Below, piece by piece: positions 7,027 to 15,916 of a DNA stretch of 64,000 nt. The notes beneath the pieces were generated by a model, which worked only from the letters and a program-made list of their open reading frames with translations, had not been told where the DNA came from and did no database searches. Each line of letters starts with the position of its first letter. The first letter of the stretch is position 1. Made by a program: the position numbers and the translations under genes. The stretch is from contig CAQRDK010000003.1 of NCBI GenBank assembly GCA_948868795.1, positions 16,490-80,489 of the forward strand, in the 5' to 3' direction. The DNA comes from an uncultured Candidatus Saccharibacteria bacterium. GTDB lineage: Bacteria > Patescibacteriota > Saccharimonadia > Saccharimonadales > Saccharimonadaceae.

Positions 7027-8355
7027 CTAATCCTCTTTCAGTTTCTTCGCAATATGCTTCGCCGAGAAGCAACGCACAGTCAGAAATAGTGATATCGGCG
7101 CCACTAGCATAATCGACCCGACAATGCTGAAGAACATGTCGTTAAATCCAAACAAATTCACCTTCGGCAATTCTTTAAGAATATAGAACTCTTTAAGTCT
7201 TTCTGCTAATGCTCCAGCATTACCCAGCCACATAATCCCGACAATGATAAACGCTATCAGCATACAAGACAAAACCGCCAATAAACAAAGTTCAACTAAA
7301 TACAAGAAATAAATCAGATAAATATCCCCGGTACTAGCTCCAAATGAACGATAAAGTGCCACCGTCGCCGCATCGCTATCAATCAGATGCGCAAAAGTGA
7401 AAGCCGCAATCAAAACAGCAATTATAATAAATAATTTCTCCACCATATTCAGCTTGAATTGGAGATTATCGAAATCCAGCCTCAGATACATTACGCGGCC
7501 AAATGTATCCATATTCACCAATTCGTATTTCTTCCCTCCGATTTCCACGTTTTTCGGTATATTTTCTCCAGAATAGTTATCGTAATAGTAATTTACCGCA
7601 TCTGTGTAACTGGGAAATTCTACAATATAGTGAGTTTGCGGCACTTGAGCCTCAAGATATTCCTCCGCCGATGTATACTGACTTCCACTATTAATCTTCT
7701 GCTGAGCAATCTTAATAAAATACTTATGTAATGCTTCTGACCCATTATCAATTATCAGCGGCTTTGCATCAAATCCCGATCCATATACCATTCCAAGCAA
7801 TAAGTTTGCTGGATTTAGCCCTGGCAAAGTCGGGCTGCCTTGCTGTGTAGCGGGATAAGTACCTACAACATAATAATCTCCAGAGTTTACAGTAGCGTAT
7901 TGGCTTGTTCCTGCCGGCATTAACACCGCTACTTTATCTTCTGGCACATTCGATAAATCAATTTCACCCGATATGCTTTCTGCCACTTCTGGAGTAATTG
8001 TTTCTAAAATATCCATAAATTGATAGACCAACTTCTCCCCAACAATTCTTCCATGACATCGTTCAACCCCTTCTTTGATAAAAACCTCCAAATCCTCTAC
8101 GCTATCAGCCTTTTCTACTTTCCCGGAGCCAAACTCCACAATGCTCTGATACCAAGTTTCTAAATAAACCTTTCCATCATTCGCTTGTAGAGCGGCATCC
8201 AGAATAGTGCCCCTAAGACCCTGCAACATAGAGTTAAATCCCATCACCACCCCAAACAACACAGAAATCGTCAAAATAATAATCGCACTTCGCTTTTTAT
8301 GTTGCGCAATATTACTCCAACTAAGTCTCAAAGCATCAGAAAACTTCAAGCCCAT
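7027..8355 (-). CDS. ABC transporter permease, FtsX/MacB type, 442 aa
   Basis: One N-terminal membrane segment after SWSNIAQHKKRSAIIIL, a large extracytoplasmic domain (about residues 45-310) and three C-terminal membrane segments around VEKLFIIIAVLIAAFTF and later. This is the MacB_PCD/FtsX layout of mechanotransmission ABC systems. I start it at ATG 8355 (MGLKFSDALRLSW). The base composition is more A+T-rich and lacks the C-over-G skew of the neighbourhood, so it may be transferred. Its ATPase partner just upstream (8358-8504) is reduced to 48 codons, so the permease is probably non-functional or works with an ATPase elsewhere. Confidence 0.8.
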   Translation of the reverse strand: MGLKFSDALRLSWSNIAQHKKRSAIIILTISVLFGVVMGFNSMLQGLRGTILDAALQANDGKVYLETWYQSIVEFGSGKVEKADSVEDLEVFIKEGVERCHGRIVGEKLVYQFMDILETITPEVAESISGEIDLSNVPEDKVAVLMPAGTSQYATVNSGDYYVVGTYPATQQGSPTLPGLNPANLLLGMVYGSGFDAKPLIIDNGSEALHKYFIKIAQQKINSGSQYTSAEEYLEAQVPQTHYIVEFPSYTDAVNYYYDNYSGENIPKNVEIGGKKYELVNMDTFGRVMYLRLDFDNLQFKLNMVEKLFIIIAVLIAAFTFAHLIDSDAATVALYRSFGASTGDIYLIYFLYLVELCLLAVLSCMLIAFIIVGIMWLGNAGALAERLKEFYILKELPKVNLFGFNDMFFSIVGSIMLVAPISLFLTVRCFSAKHIAKKLKED

Positions 8356-8357
8356 CT

Positions 8358-8504
8358 CTACTTCCCTCCACTTTCCCCGACCTCGCCAATATTCGCCATT
8401 CCGCACAGCATCGTAAAACTCCCCGTCGGAATCTCTAAATTGCCATCAAAAAGTACCGGTTTCTTGCCATACTTTTTGTTAAGATTTTGAAGTTCAATCA
8501 TCAT
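8358..8504 (-). pseudogene. ABC transporter ATPase, internally deleted remnant
   Basis: ATG 8504 sits 6 nt after TACAAT. The 48-residue product begins like an ABC ATPase (IELQNLNKKYGKKPVLFDG, then SFTMLCG) and should continue into Walker A (GxxGxGKST). Instead it jumps to MANIGEVGESGGK and stops 3 nt before the permease start. Walker A, signature, Walker B and about 180 residues are missing. This looks like an in-frame internal deletion that kept the promoter, the N-terminus and the tail overlapping the permease gene. Confidence 0.75.
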
Positions 8505-8539
8505 AACCCCATTGTATCATATATTTAATACAACATATG

Positions 8540-8565
8540 AAAAACACCCCGGCCGAAGCCGGGGT
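8540..8565 (-). terminator. Intrinsic terminator
   Basis: Perfect hairpin ACCCCGGC-ttcg-GCCGGGGT followed on the minus strand by GTTTTT. No gene lies immediately upstream on this strand; minus-strand -10-like TATAAG near 8612 suggests a short RNA that ends here. Confidence 0.6.
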
Positions 8566-8686
8566 CATGTTCAACGGCAAACATAAACTAACGATTTTTC
8601 ATTACGCTAACACTTATAATGGGTCTAGTCAAATCCGAAATCTTCCTTTATAATGGGAAACCAAAGGAGAGTTACCGAAAAACTAT

Positions 8687-10483
8687 ATGAAAAAGCTCGT
8701 TATTTCCGGCAGTTCCAAACTTCATGAGCGCGCGCTCTATTGGCGAGGATACTTTGAAGGTCGCGGCTACGACGTCATTGATTGGCCCTGCCCAATTTCC
8801 ACCGAAGAAGAAACCCTTGACGAGCCCCAGACCGAACCCGGTCTTTCCCTCGGCCGTTGGCTCTCTCCGTCCGATTCCGATTATGCGACCCGCATGACGA
8901 AGATTTACAAACGCTTCTACAAAAACCTAGACCAAGCCGACACCTTCTTCCTCATGAACGAAGACAAAGACGGCATCGAAGGCTACATCGGCGCCTCCGC
9001 CATCGCCGAGCTGACTTACGTCGTCACCGGCAACCTCAACCGCGGCAAAAAAGTCGAAATCAACATCTTAAAACTCCCCGCCAAATCCCAAAACTGCTAC
9101 GACGAAGTTAAGTTCTGGCTCGACCAAGACTGGATCAAAATCTACCAGCGCCCAACCGGCAGAAAAGCCACCATCCCCGTTCCCGACGACGCTCCGAAGC
9201 CCGAACCAACCGAACCCACCGAAGAACCTGAACTTGTTCCGCTGGAACAAGTTACCGCCGCTCCCACCCCTGTCATCGCGCCAATTTCCGCCCCCGAATC
9301 AACTGGAAAACGCGGTCTTTTCGGTCGCCACGCCGACAAAACTCTCGACATCACCACCTGCAAAGATAAATCCCTCAAATCCCTCACCCCTGAAGCCCGC
9401 GAATACCTCAAAGTCCTCTGCCCCGAATTCCCCGCCTGGCTTCTCAAATACATCGCCGCCCCCGAATTCCAGCGCCTCTCTGGCGTCAGCATGGTGAGCA
9501 TGGATTACAGCGCCCTCTACAATTTCTCCCATTTCAGTTCAGTCTTCCAACACAGCATCGGCGTCGCTCTCATCATCTGGAATTTCACCCGCGATAAAAA
9601 GCAAACCCTCGCCGGTCTTTTCCACGACATCGCTTCCCCTGCCTTCAAGCATAGTATCGATTACATGAACGGCGACTCCGAAACTCAAGAATCAATCGAG
9701 AAAGATACCGGCAAAATCATTCGCGAATCGAAAGTCATTACGCGCCAGCTCAAAAAAGACAACATTCTCCCTAGCGAAGTTTCCGATTATCATATCTATC
9801 CAATCGCCGACAACGACGTTCCTAATCTTGCCGCCGATCGCCTCGAATATACTTTTAGCAACGGATATTTCCTCTACGACACCTGGACACTTGATCAGAT
9901 CAAAACCTTCTACGCCGACCTCACCATCCTAAAAAACGAAAATGATCTCGACGAAATCGGATTCCAAACCCCCTCTATCGCCGCCGACTTCGTCACTAAT
10001 AACCTCACTCTTTCCGCCAACTATCATGGCGACAAAGCTCGTGCTACCCTCCAATTCCTAGGCGACATGATGCAATCCATGATCAATAGCGGCTACCTCA
10101 ACATGGACGACCTTTACGTCATGAGTGAGCGCGAAATTATCGACTGGATTTTAAGCTGCGGCGACAAACCCATGAGCGACGCCTTCCGCAACTTCCAACG
10201 CTCCACCACCGTCTACTCCGGTGCCACCGCCAAGAAAAACTGCTACTGCATCAGCGTCAAATCAAAAGTCCGCTACATCACTCCGCTCGTTCTCGCCCCG
10301 ACCGACGAGACCGTCAAATCCGCCAAAGACCAAAAAGCCGAAGACTCAGCCGAGCCCAAAGCCGTCCGTATTACCTCCCTCGACAAAAAAGTCAAATCTG
10401 CCGTCGACAAATATCTCGACGACAAACAATCCAAATACGTTGGCTTCGACTTCGACTTCAAACCCTACACCGCCGAAGCCTAA
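8687..10483 (+). CDS. Nucleoside 2-deoxyribosyltransferase-like / HD-domain fusion, 598 aa
   Basis: N-terminal part (1-150) begins MKKLVISGSSKLHERALYW and contains ADTFFLMNEDKDGIEGYIGA and a GKKVEI strand, the Rossmann-like layout of 2-deoxyribosyltransferase/DUF4406 proteins that bind nucleosides or nucleotides. A Pro/Thr/Glu-rich linker (about 160-215) leads to an HD phosphohydrolase domain: FQHSIGVA (about 290), GLFHDIASPAFKHSI (HD at about 310) and a later Asp in NLAADRLEY. The C-terminal 100 residues are Lys-rich. Promoter TTTATAAT at about 8650 and AAGGAG upstream. The pairing suggests nucleotide salvage or nucleotide-signal handling; the substrate is not known. Confidence 0.7.
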   Translation: MKKLVISGSSKLHERALYWRGYFEGRGYDVIDWPCPISTEEETLDEPQTEPGLSLGRWLSPSDSDYATRMTKIYKRFYKNLDQADTFFLMNEDKDGIEGYIGASAIAELTYVVTGNLNRGKKVEINILKLPAKSQNCYDEVKFWLDQDWIKIYQRPTGRKATIPVPDDAPKPEPTEPTEEPELVPLEQVTAAPTPVIAPISAPESTGKRGLFGRHADKTLDITTCKDKSLKSLTPEAREYLKVLCPEFPAWLLKYIAAPEFQRLSGVSMVSMDYSALYNFSHFSSVFQHSIGVALIIWNFTRDKKQTLAGLFHDIASPAFKHSIDYMNGDSETQESIEKDTGKIIRESKVITRQLKKDNILPSEVSDYHIYPIADNDVPNLAADRLEYTFSNGYFLYDTWTLDQIKTFYADLTILKNENDLDEIGFQTPSIAADFVTNNLTLSANYHGDKARATLQFLGDMMQSMINSGYLNMDDLYVMSEREIIDWILSCGDKPMSDAFRNFQRSTTVYSGATAKKNCYCISVKSKVRYITPLVLAPTDETVKSAKDQKAEDSAEPKAVRITSLDKKVKSAVDKYLDDKQSKYVGFDFDFKPYTAEA

Positions 10484-10646
10484 AATCATACTCTTCGCCC
10501 GACAGATTATACTCCTCGCTAACCACCATATCCCACCCCATTTTTTTCGCCAAAAATCGCTTCCGCAGAAATCATGCTCTCATCCCAGCAAATTATGCTA
10601 CAATAAAACCAGCATAAACTAAAACATAAACAGGAAAACCAAACCC

Positions 10647-11798
10647 ATGTGCACCGCCGCTATCTATCAATCTAAAAACCACTATTTCGGCCGCAACCTC
10701 GACTATGAGTTTTCCTACGGCGAAAACGCCGTCATCATCCCCCGCAACTTCCCCTTCACCTTCCGCGAAGTCGGCACCATGAACTCCCACTACGCCATCA
10801 TCGGCATCACCTACCTCGCCCCCGACCCAACAAAAGCCGCCACAACAAAAGCCCCTGACCCAACCAAAACCACCACAGCAGGAACTCCCGAAAACTACCC
10901 TCTCCTCTATGACGCCATCAACGAAAAAGGTCTCGGCGTCGCCGGCCTCAATTTCGTCGGCAACACCGTCTATCACGACCACGTCGACGGTAAGGATAAC
11001 ATCGCCCAGTTCGAGCTTCTCCCCTGGCTCCTCGGCCAATGCGCTAGCGTCGCCGAAGCCAAGACCCTCCTCGCAAAACTCAACCTCCGTAATTTCGGTT
11101 TCAGCCCTGAGCTCCCACCTTCCGAACTTCATTGGATGATTTCCGACCTCACCGGCGCCTGCATCGTCGTCGAATCCGTCGCCGACGGCCTCAAGATTTA
11201 CGACAACCCTGCAGGCGTCCTCACCAACAACCCGCCTTTTGACGAACAGTTCTTCGCTCTCAATAACTACATGCACCTTTCCGCCGCCTCCCCCGAAAAC
11301 AAATTCGCCCCGAACCTCCCGCTCACCGAATACAGCCGCGGCATGGGCGCTATCGGCCTCCCAGGCGACCTCTCCTCCCAGTCTCGTTTCGTCAAAGCCG
11401 CCTTCACCCGCGCCAATTCCCTCACCCTCCCCGAGAAAACCATCCCAGAGAAAACCAACTCAGAGAAAACAACTACCAACGAACAAACCCCGATCGCGCA
11501 ATCAACAACCGCACAAGCTCCAACCGCAACTCCTGAAAATGACTTAAACGGCGTCAGCCAATTCTTCCACATCCTCCACTCCGTCGACCAACAATACGGT
11601 TGCTGCAACCTCGGCGACGGCAAATACGAATACACCCTCTACTCCTCCGGTTATGACCTCGAACACGGCATTTTCTACTACACGACCTACGCCAACCACC
11701 AAATCTCCGCCCTCAACCTCCACTCCGAAAATCTCGATTCCGACCAGCTCATCGTCTACCCCATCGTCGAAACCGAACAAATCCACCATCAAAACTAG
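10647..11798 (+). CDS. Linear amide C-N hydrolase, choloylglycine hydrolase family
   Basis: An N-terminal-nucleophile hydrolase related to bile salt hydrolase and penicillin V acylase. Removal of Met1 would expose the catalytic Cys2 (MCTAAIY). The family start HYFGRNLDYEFSYGE is present, as is NEKGLGVAGLNF and the C-terminal YGCCNLGDGKYEYTLYSSGYD, close to BSH proteins. Two low-complexity Thr/Pro/Ala/Lys inserts (about residues 58-75 and 258-295) interrupt the fold and are unusual. Promoter is GCTACAAT about 40 nt upstream. It may cleave N-acyl amino-acid amides such as conjugated bile acids or N-acyl homoserine lactones; I cannot tell which. Confidence 0.85.
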   Translation: MCTAAIYQSKNHYFGRNLDYEFSYGENAVIIPRNFPFTFREVGTMNSHYAIIGITYLAPDPTKAATTKAPDPTKTTTAGTPENYPLLYDAINEKGLGVAGLNFVGNTVYHDHVDGKDNIAQFELLPWLLGQCASVAEAKTLLAKLNLRNFGFSPELPPSELHWMISDLTGACIVVESVADGLKIYDNPAGVLTNNPPFDEQFFALNNYMHLSAASPENKFAPNLPLTEYSRGMGAIGLPGDLSSQSRFVKAAFTRANSLTLPEKTIPEKTNSEKTTTNEQTPIAQSTTAQAPTATPENDLNGVSQFFHILHSVDQQYGCCNLGDGKYEYTLYSSGYDLEHGIFYYTTYANHQISALNLHSENLDSDQLIVYPIVETEQIHHQN

Positions 11799-11845
11799 CC
11801 TCCGCCAAGTCCCCAAACCCACCAAAATATGCTATAATATATAGC

Positions 11846-13498
11846 ATGTCAACCTCAGCGCCACAAAAGTCCAACAAACGACCCGCGCCACAAGCCCATC
11901 ACCCTCTCCGCTTTCTCAAAAGCCTCCTCACCAACCGTTTCGCTTGGACTGTCATCTGTATTCTCGCCGAAATCATCATCCTTGTCGTCCTCTATCTCTT
12001 ACTCTACAGCAACTTCTTCCCCGTCACCATCCTTGCCGTCGTTTTCTCGCTCGGCATCACCCTCTACATCATCAACTACTACCAAAACCTCGAAATGCGC
12101 CTCCTCTGGGCCTTCATCGTCGTCAGCCTCCCCATCATCGGCCCGCTCCTCTTCATCCTCTTCGCCAGCAACCACAAAAACCAACCCCTCCGTGCCAAAG
12201 CCGACGCGCTCCGCGCCGAGCTGAAATCCTTCTACCCTGACAATCCTGCCCTTGAAGACTTAAAACAAGAAAATCCCGCCGTCGCCCTCCAAGCCCGCTA
12301 CATCTGCGAAACCAACCACATCTCCCTCTCCGAACACACCAAAACCACTTATTTCCCCATCGGCGAGGACTACTTCAAACAACTCCTCATCGACCTCGAA
12401 GCCGCCGAGAGCTTCATCTTCCTCGAATTTTTCATCATCTGCCCCGGTTGTATGTGGAACCAAATCCTCACCATCCTCCAGAGAAAAGTCAACGAAGGCG
12501 TCGAAGTCTACGTCATGTATGACGACATCGGCAGCATCTTCACTCTCCCCTCCCGCTACTATCGCGACCTCGAAGCTATCGGCATCCATTGCACCCCGAG
12601 CAACAAGTTCAATTCCCGCCTCAACGGTTTCCACAACAACCGCGACCACCGCAAAATCGTCGTCATCGACGGCAAAATCGGCTACACCGGCGGTCTCAAC
12701 CTCGCCGATGAATACATCAACGTCAAAAAACTCCACGGTCATTGGAAAGACACCGGCATTCGCCTCGAAGGTCCCGGCGTTACCAACCTCCTCACCCTCT
12801 TCCTTACCTCCTGGAACCTCCACAGCAAAACTCCCCTCCCTCCCGAAAACTTCCTCCCTAAGAACTCCCCAACCTCCAAGAACTTACAGAAATCCAACAA
12901 CCCTGAAACCCTCAAAACTTCCAACATACAACCCAACCTCCTCGACAACGGCTACGTCGCTGTCTATGGTTCCGGCCCCGCCCCAATCTATGACCAACCC
13001 GTCGCCAAAAATGTCTATCTCAATCTCATCAACAGCGCGACCAAGTCTCTCCGCATCGCCACCCCTTATCTTATCTGCGACAGCGAAATCATGAACGCCC
13101 TCGCTCTCGCCGCCGAAAAAGGTGTCGACGTCGAAATCATTACGCCACACATCCCCGACAAGAAAATCGTCAACCTCATGACCCGCTCCAATTATCTCCC
13201 TCTAATCGAACGCGGCGTCAAAATCTACGAATACAAACCCGGCTTCATCCACGCAAAAAGCATGCTCCGCGACGACGACCTCGGCATCTGCGGCACCATC
13301 AACCTCGACTTCCGCTCCCTGATATATCATTTCGAATGCGCCGCTTGGATGTATAAAACCTCCAGTCTCGCCGGCATGTCCGCCGACTTCGAGAAAACGA
13401 AAAAGTCCTGTCTCAAAATCACCCCCGAAACCGCCCGCCTGAAACAACCCCTCCGCCTCATCGCCGAAACCCTCAAAGTCTTCGCCCCGCTCTTCTAA
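11846..13498 (+). CDS. cls: Cardiolipin synthase (phospholipase D family)
   Basis: Makes cardiolipin from two phosphatidylglycerols at the membrane. Two or three N-terminal membrane segments (about residues 30-110) are followed by two HKD motifs: HRKIVVIDGKIGYTGGLN (about 268) and HAKSMLRDDDLGICGTINLD (about 468), each with the HxKx4D arrangement. A short Pro/Ser/Asn linker near residue 330 is extra. The length, 550 aa, is slightly more than typical (about 480). TATAAT lies 7 nt before the ATG (leaderless). The downstream queuosine-salvage gene starts 4 nt after its stop, so they form an operon. Confidence 0.92.
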   Translation: MSTSAPQKSNKRPAPQAHHPLRFLKSLLTNRFAWTVICILAEIIILVVLYLLLYSNFFPVTILAVVFSLGITLYIINYYQNLEMRLLWAFIVVSLPIIGPLLFILFASNHKNQPLRAKADALRAELKSFYPDNPALEDLKQENPAVALQARYICETNHISLSEHTKTTYFPIGEDYFKQLLIDLEAAESFIFLEFFIICPGCMWNQILTILQRKVNEGVEVYVMYDDIGSIFTLPSRYYRDLEAIGIHCTPSNKFNSRLNGFHNNRDHRKIVVIDGKIGYTGGLNLADEYINVKKLHGHWKDTGIRLEGPGVTNLLTLFLTSWNLHSKTPLPPENFLPKNSPTSKNLQKSNNPETLKTSNIQPNLLDNGYVAVYGSGPAPIYDQPVAKNVYLNLINSATKSLRIATPYLICDSEIMNALALAAEKGVDVEIITPHIPDKKIVNLMTRSNYLPLIERGVKIYEYKPGFIHAKSMLRDDDLGICGTINLDFRSLIYHFECAAWMYKTSSLAGMSADFEKTKKSCLKITPETARLKQPLRLIAETLKVFAPLF

Positions 13499-13502
13499 TA
13501 CC

Positions 13503-14531
13503 ATGCCCCACGAAACCACTACTCCCCACGAAACCACCAACCTCCCCACCCTCTCCGACATCCGCGACACCTGTCTTTTTGTCGCCCAGCATTCCCAGCA
13601 CGTCTACCTCAATTACGACAACCTGACTACTTTTGCTGAAACCATCACCGCTCCTCCCGAACATTGGCTCATCACGAACCCGCACAACCTCCTCAGCCTT
13701 CCCCTCCCCCTCCTCGTCACCATTCTCCTCTATTTCGAAGTTATCGACTACTCTTTCTGGCCCGACCCCGCTCAACAAAAACCACAAGCCCCCATCACAA
13801 CGCCCGAATTCGCCCCGCAAAAATGGACCATCCAAACCCCAACCGGTCCGCTCGACGGCTCCGTCGCCCTTCTCTATCTCCTTATCACCAATTTCCAGCA
13901 AAATCCCTCACTCGATTTCGCCACCTTCTCCAACGCTGACTTCTACAACTTCTTCCACTCCATCAGCACTCTCGGAGAAATCCCCCTCCTCGCCGAACGC
14001 TCCGCCACCCTCCGCGAAACCTCCCACATCCTCGACGCAAAACTTAACAACAATTTCTATAGTTCTATCAAGAACTTCACCTCCGACGAACAACTTTTTC
14101 ACTTCCTCATCACCACTTTCCCCTCTCTCCGCGACCAACGCACCTACACCTCCCATACCATCCACTTCTACAAGCTCGCCCAGCTCCTCACCTCCGACCT
14201 CCTCTTCGTCCGTAGCTACCTCGAACATATCTCCGTCGACACGCAAAACCTCCCCGGCTGCGCCGATTACAAAATCCCCCAAACCCTTCGCACCCTCAAC
14301 CTCATTTCTTACGACCAAGAACTATCCGCTTTCGTCGACACCCAACAACTCCTCCCTGAAAACTCCCCCTACGAAGTCGAAATCCGCGCCACCACCGTCG
14401 CCGCCATCAACTTCCTTCATCAAAAACTTCCTCAATTCTCCCCTATCCAAATCAACGACTACCTCTTCCTCGCCCCTCGCAACCTCCCCAAAAAGCAACC
14501 CTATCACCTCACCCGCACTACAAACTACTAA
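13503..14531 (+). CDS. Queuosine salvage protein (DUF2419 / QNG1 family)
   Basis: Likely a queuosine-nucleoside hydrolase releasing queuine for tRNA modification. Family hallmarks are seen in order: VIDYSFWPDP (about 80), PTGPLDGSVALLYLL (about 118), FLITTFPSLRDQRTY (about 207), IHFYKLAQLL, CADYKIPQTLRTLNLISYD (about 257) and EVEIRATTVAAINFL near the C-terminus. This family is mainly eukaryotic with scattered bacterial members. The gene begins 4 nt after cls, with no promoter of its own. Confidence 0.82.
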   Translation: MPHETTTPHETTNLPTLSDIRDTCLFVAQHSQHVYLNYDNLTTFAETITAPPEHWLITNPHNLLSLPLPLLVTILLYFEVIDYSFWPDPAQQKPQAPITTPEFAPQKWTIQTPTGPLDGSVALLYLLITNFQQNPSLDFATFSNADFYNFFHSISTLGEIPLLAERSATLRETSHILDAKLNNNFYSSIKNFTSDEQLFHFLITTFPSLRDQRTYTSHTIHFYKLAQLLTSDLLFVRSYLEHISVDTQNLPGCADYKIPQTLRTLNLISYDQELSAFVDTQQLLPENSPYEVEIRATTVAAINFLHQKLPQFSPIQINDYLFLAPRNLPKKQPYHLTRTTNY

Positions 14532-14548
14532 AATCAAGCCACAAAAAA

Positions 14549-14624
14549 TGGAGCCATTGGCAGGGATCGAACCTGTGACCTGCTCGTTACGAATGAGCTG
14601 CTCTACCAACTGAGCTACAATGGC
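14549..14624 (-). tRNA. tRNA-Thr(CGT)
   Basis: Acceptor GCCATTG/CAATGGC, encoded CCA, anticodon loop TTCGTAA giving CGT. The top of the anticodon stem has an A-C mismatch (31-39). A minus-strand GGTATAAT lies just upstream. Confidence 0.92.
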
Positions 14625-14676
14625 AACAACCCCATTATACCACACTTTCCTCCCCCGAGAAACTTTTTCTTCACCT

Positions 14677-14935
14677 ACGGGCAATTTCAGCCTTGACCCT
14701 GCTATTCACAAGTGTTAAGATAGAAACATGTTACTATGTTATTGCTTGCTCTTTGGAGAGCAGCAATTTCAATTTGAACTAACGGTTTATTCAGTAAATG
14801 AATCGCTAGAATCATAGTCCATCTTCCTTTCTCCCACCGTAAACTTAAAGTGCTTTAGCCAAAGCTTACTTTTGCCCGTATCTCTAGCCTAGCACACTTC
14901 AAACACTTTTACCAAGCACAAGCACGATATTTTTC
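14677..14935. repeat. Convergent small-RNA module M2
   Basis: On + strand: TTGACC (14693-14698), 17 nt, TAAGAT (14716-14721), then after 19 nt the hairpin ATTGC-t-TGCTCT/AGAGCA-GCAAT (14741-14767) and T-rich tail. On - strand: TTGGTA (14910-14915), 18 nt, TAGGCT (14886-14891), a leader, GGGAGAAAGGAAG and an 11-codon ORF (14787-14822). Inverted repeats ACGGGCAA (14677-14684) and TTGCCCGT (14872-14879) close the module. The minus promoter upstream sequence (AAGCACAAGCACGAT) matches modules M1 and M4. Confidence 0.55.
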
Positions 14936-14993
14936 AAAAAATCTACATACAAAAAACAGCCTCACGACCGCTACTAAAACCAAAATACAAAAA

Positions 14994-15070
14994 TGGCGGA
15001 ACCGACGAGACTCGAACCCGCGACCTCCGCCGTGACAGGGCGGCGCTCTAACCAACTGAGCTACGATTCC
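14994..15070 (-). tRNA. tRNA-Asp(GTC)
   Basis: Acceptor GGAATCG/CGGTTCC, encoded CCA, anticodon loop CTGTCAC with a 5-bp GC stem. GTC reads Asp codons. Confidence 0.95.
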
Positions 15071-15185
15071 ACTACCCCTATCTTACCACATCTCCCCTCC
15101 CCTGACAACCCCTTTTTCCGCAAAATCAAAATCCCACCAGAATCAACTCCAACACAAAAAATCTCACCAGAATCACCCCCAACAC

Positions 15186-15215
15186 AAAAAGCCGGAGCCC
15201 CTCCCAGCCCCGGCT
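15186..15215 (-). terminator. Intrinsic terminator of the HdeD-like gene
   Basis: Hairpin AGCCGGGGC/GCTCCGGCT followed on the minus strand by TTTTTG, 14 nt past the stop codon. Confidence 0.8.
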
Positions 15216-15228
15216 AAATCCCCAACTT

Positions 15229-15825
15229 TTACTCAGTGATCGCGTCGATATTCTTCATGAACACCGCGTCGTCGATAATCCCGACCACGGCCGCCGCAAT
15301 CATCACCCAGCCGACCACGGCCAAGACCGCGCCCACGCTAATCACCATATAAATCCCCAGCGCCAGCATCACGAGCGACAAAAGCATCACATAGAACCAA
15401 TCCTTCACTCCAGAAGCATGCAACTTAATCGCCGAATTCATCCTGACCAACGCGCCATAAATCATCCACGCGCCGACCACAATCCCGATCACATTACTAA
15501 ACTGTTCCCAAAGCACCACCGCCAGCACCCCAAACACCAACGCGATAATCCCGTAGAGCAAATCATTATTATAGAAGTCATATTTCCCATGCACCGCGAA
15601 ATAATTCACAATCCGATAAACCCCCTTCACCATCAAACAAATCCCCACTACATAGAAAATAATCTTCATAATCCCCTCCGGCCGCCAAACTAATAGCGCT
15701 CCGAGCACCCCGATCAAGACCGATTCCAAAATCGCCATCCAACCGGCAGTCTTTGCCCGCTTTACGATCGGCTGAACAATCGCATCTTTCGTCGACTTTC
15801 CAGCACTTTTCTTTTTTGTTGCCAT
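15229..15825 (-). CDS. HdeD/DUF308-family membrane protein, 198 aa
   Basis: A polytopic membrane protein of the DUF308 (HdeD) family: six membrane helices in repeated pairs, for example ILESVLIGVLGALLVWRP and LLYGIIALVFGVLAVVLW, with the usual WRP after the first pair and GVYRIVNYF. HdeD is linked to acid resistance in enterobacteria, but most members are uncharacterised. ATG 15825 follows AGGAGG by 6 nt and a minus-strand TATAAT lies further upstream; a longer reading is not needed. The N-terminus is Lys/Ser-rich (MATKKKSAGKSTK). Confidence 0.82.
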   Translation of the reverse strand: MATKKKSAGKSTKDAIVQPIVKRAKTAGWMAILESVLIGVLGALLVWRPEGIMKIIFYVVGICLMVKGVYRIVNYFAVHGKYDFYNNDLLYGIIALVFGVLAVVLWEQFSNVIGIVVGAWMIYGALVRMNSAIKLHASGVKDWFYVMLLSLVMLALGIYMVISVGAVLAVVGWVMIAAAVVGIIDDAVFMKNIDAITE

Positions 15826-15916
15826 TTTGCCTCCTAATTTCTTATTAACGCCATTATACCACAACCTTTATCATCATGCCAGCCCTATCACCTCGAAACT
15901 ATGCTATAATAAGAGC

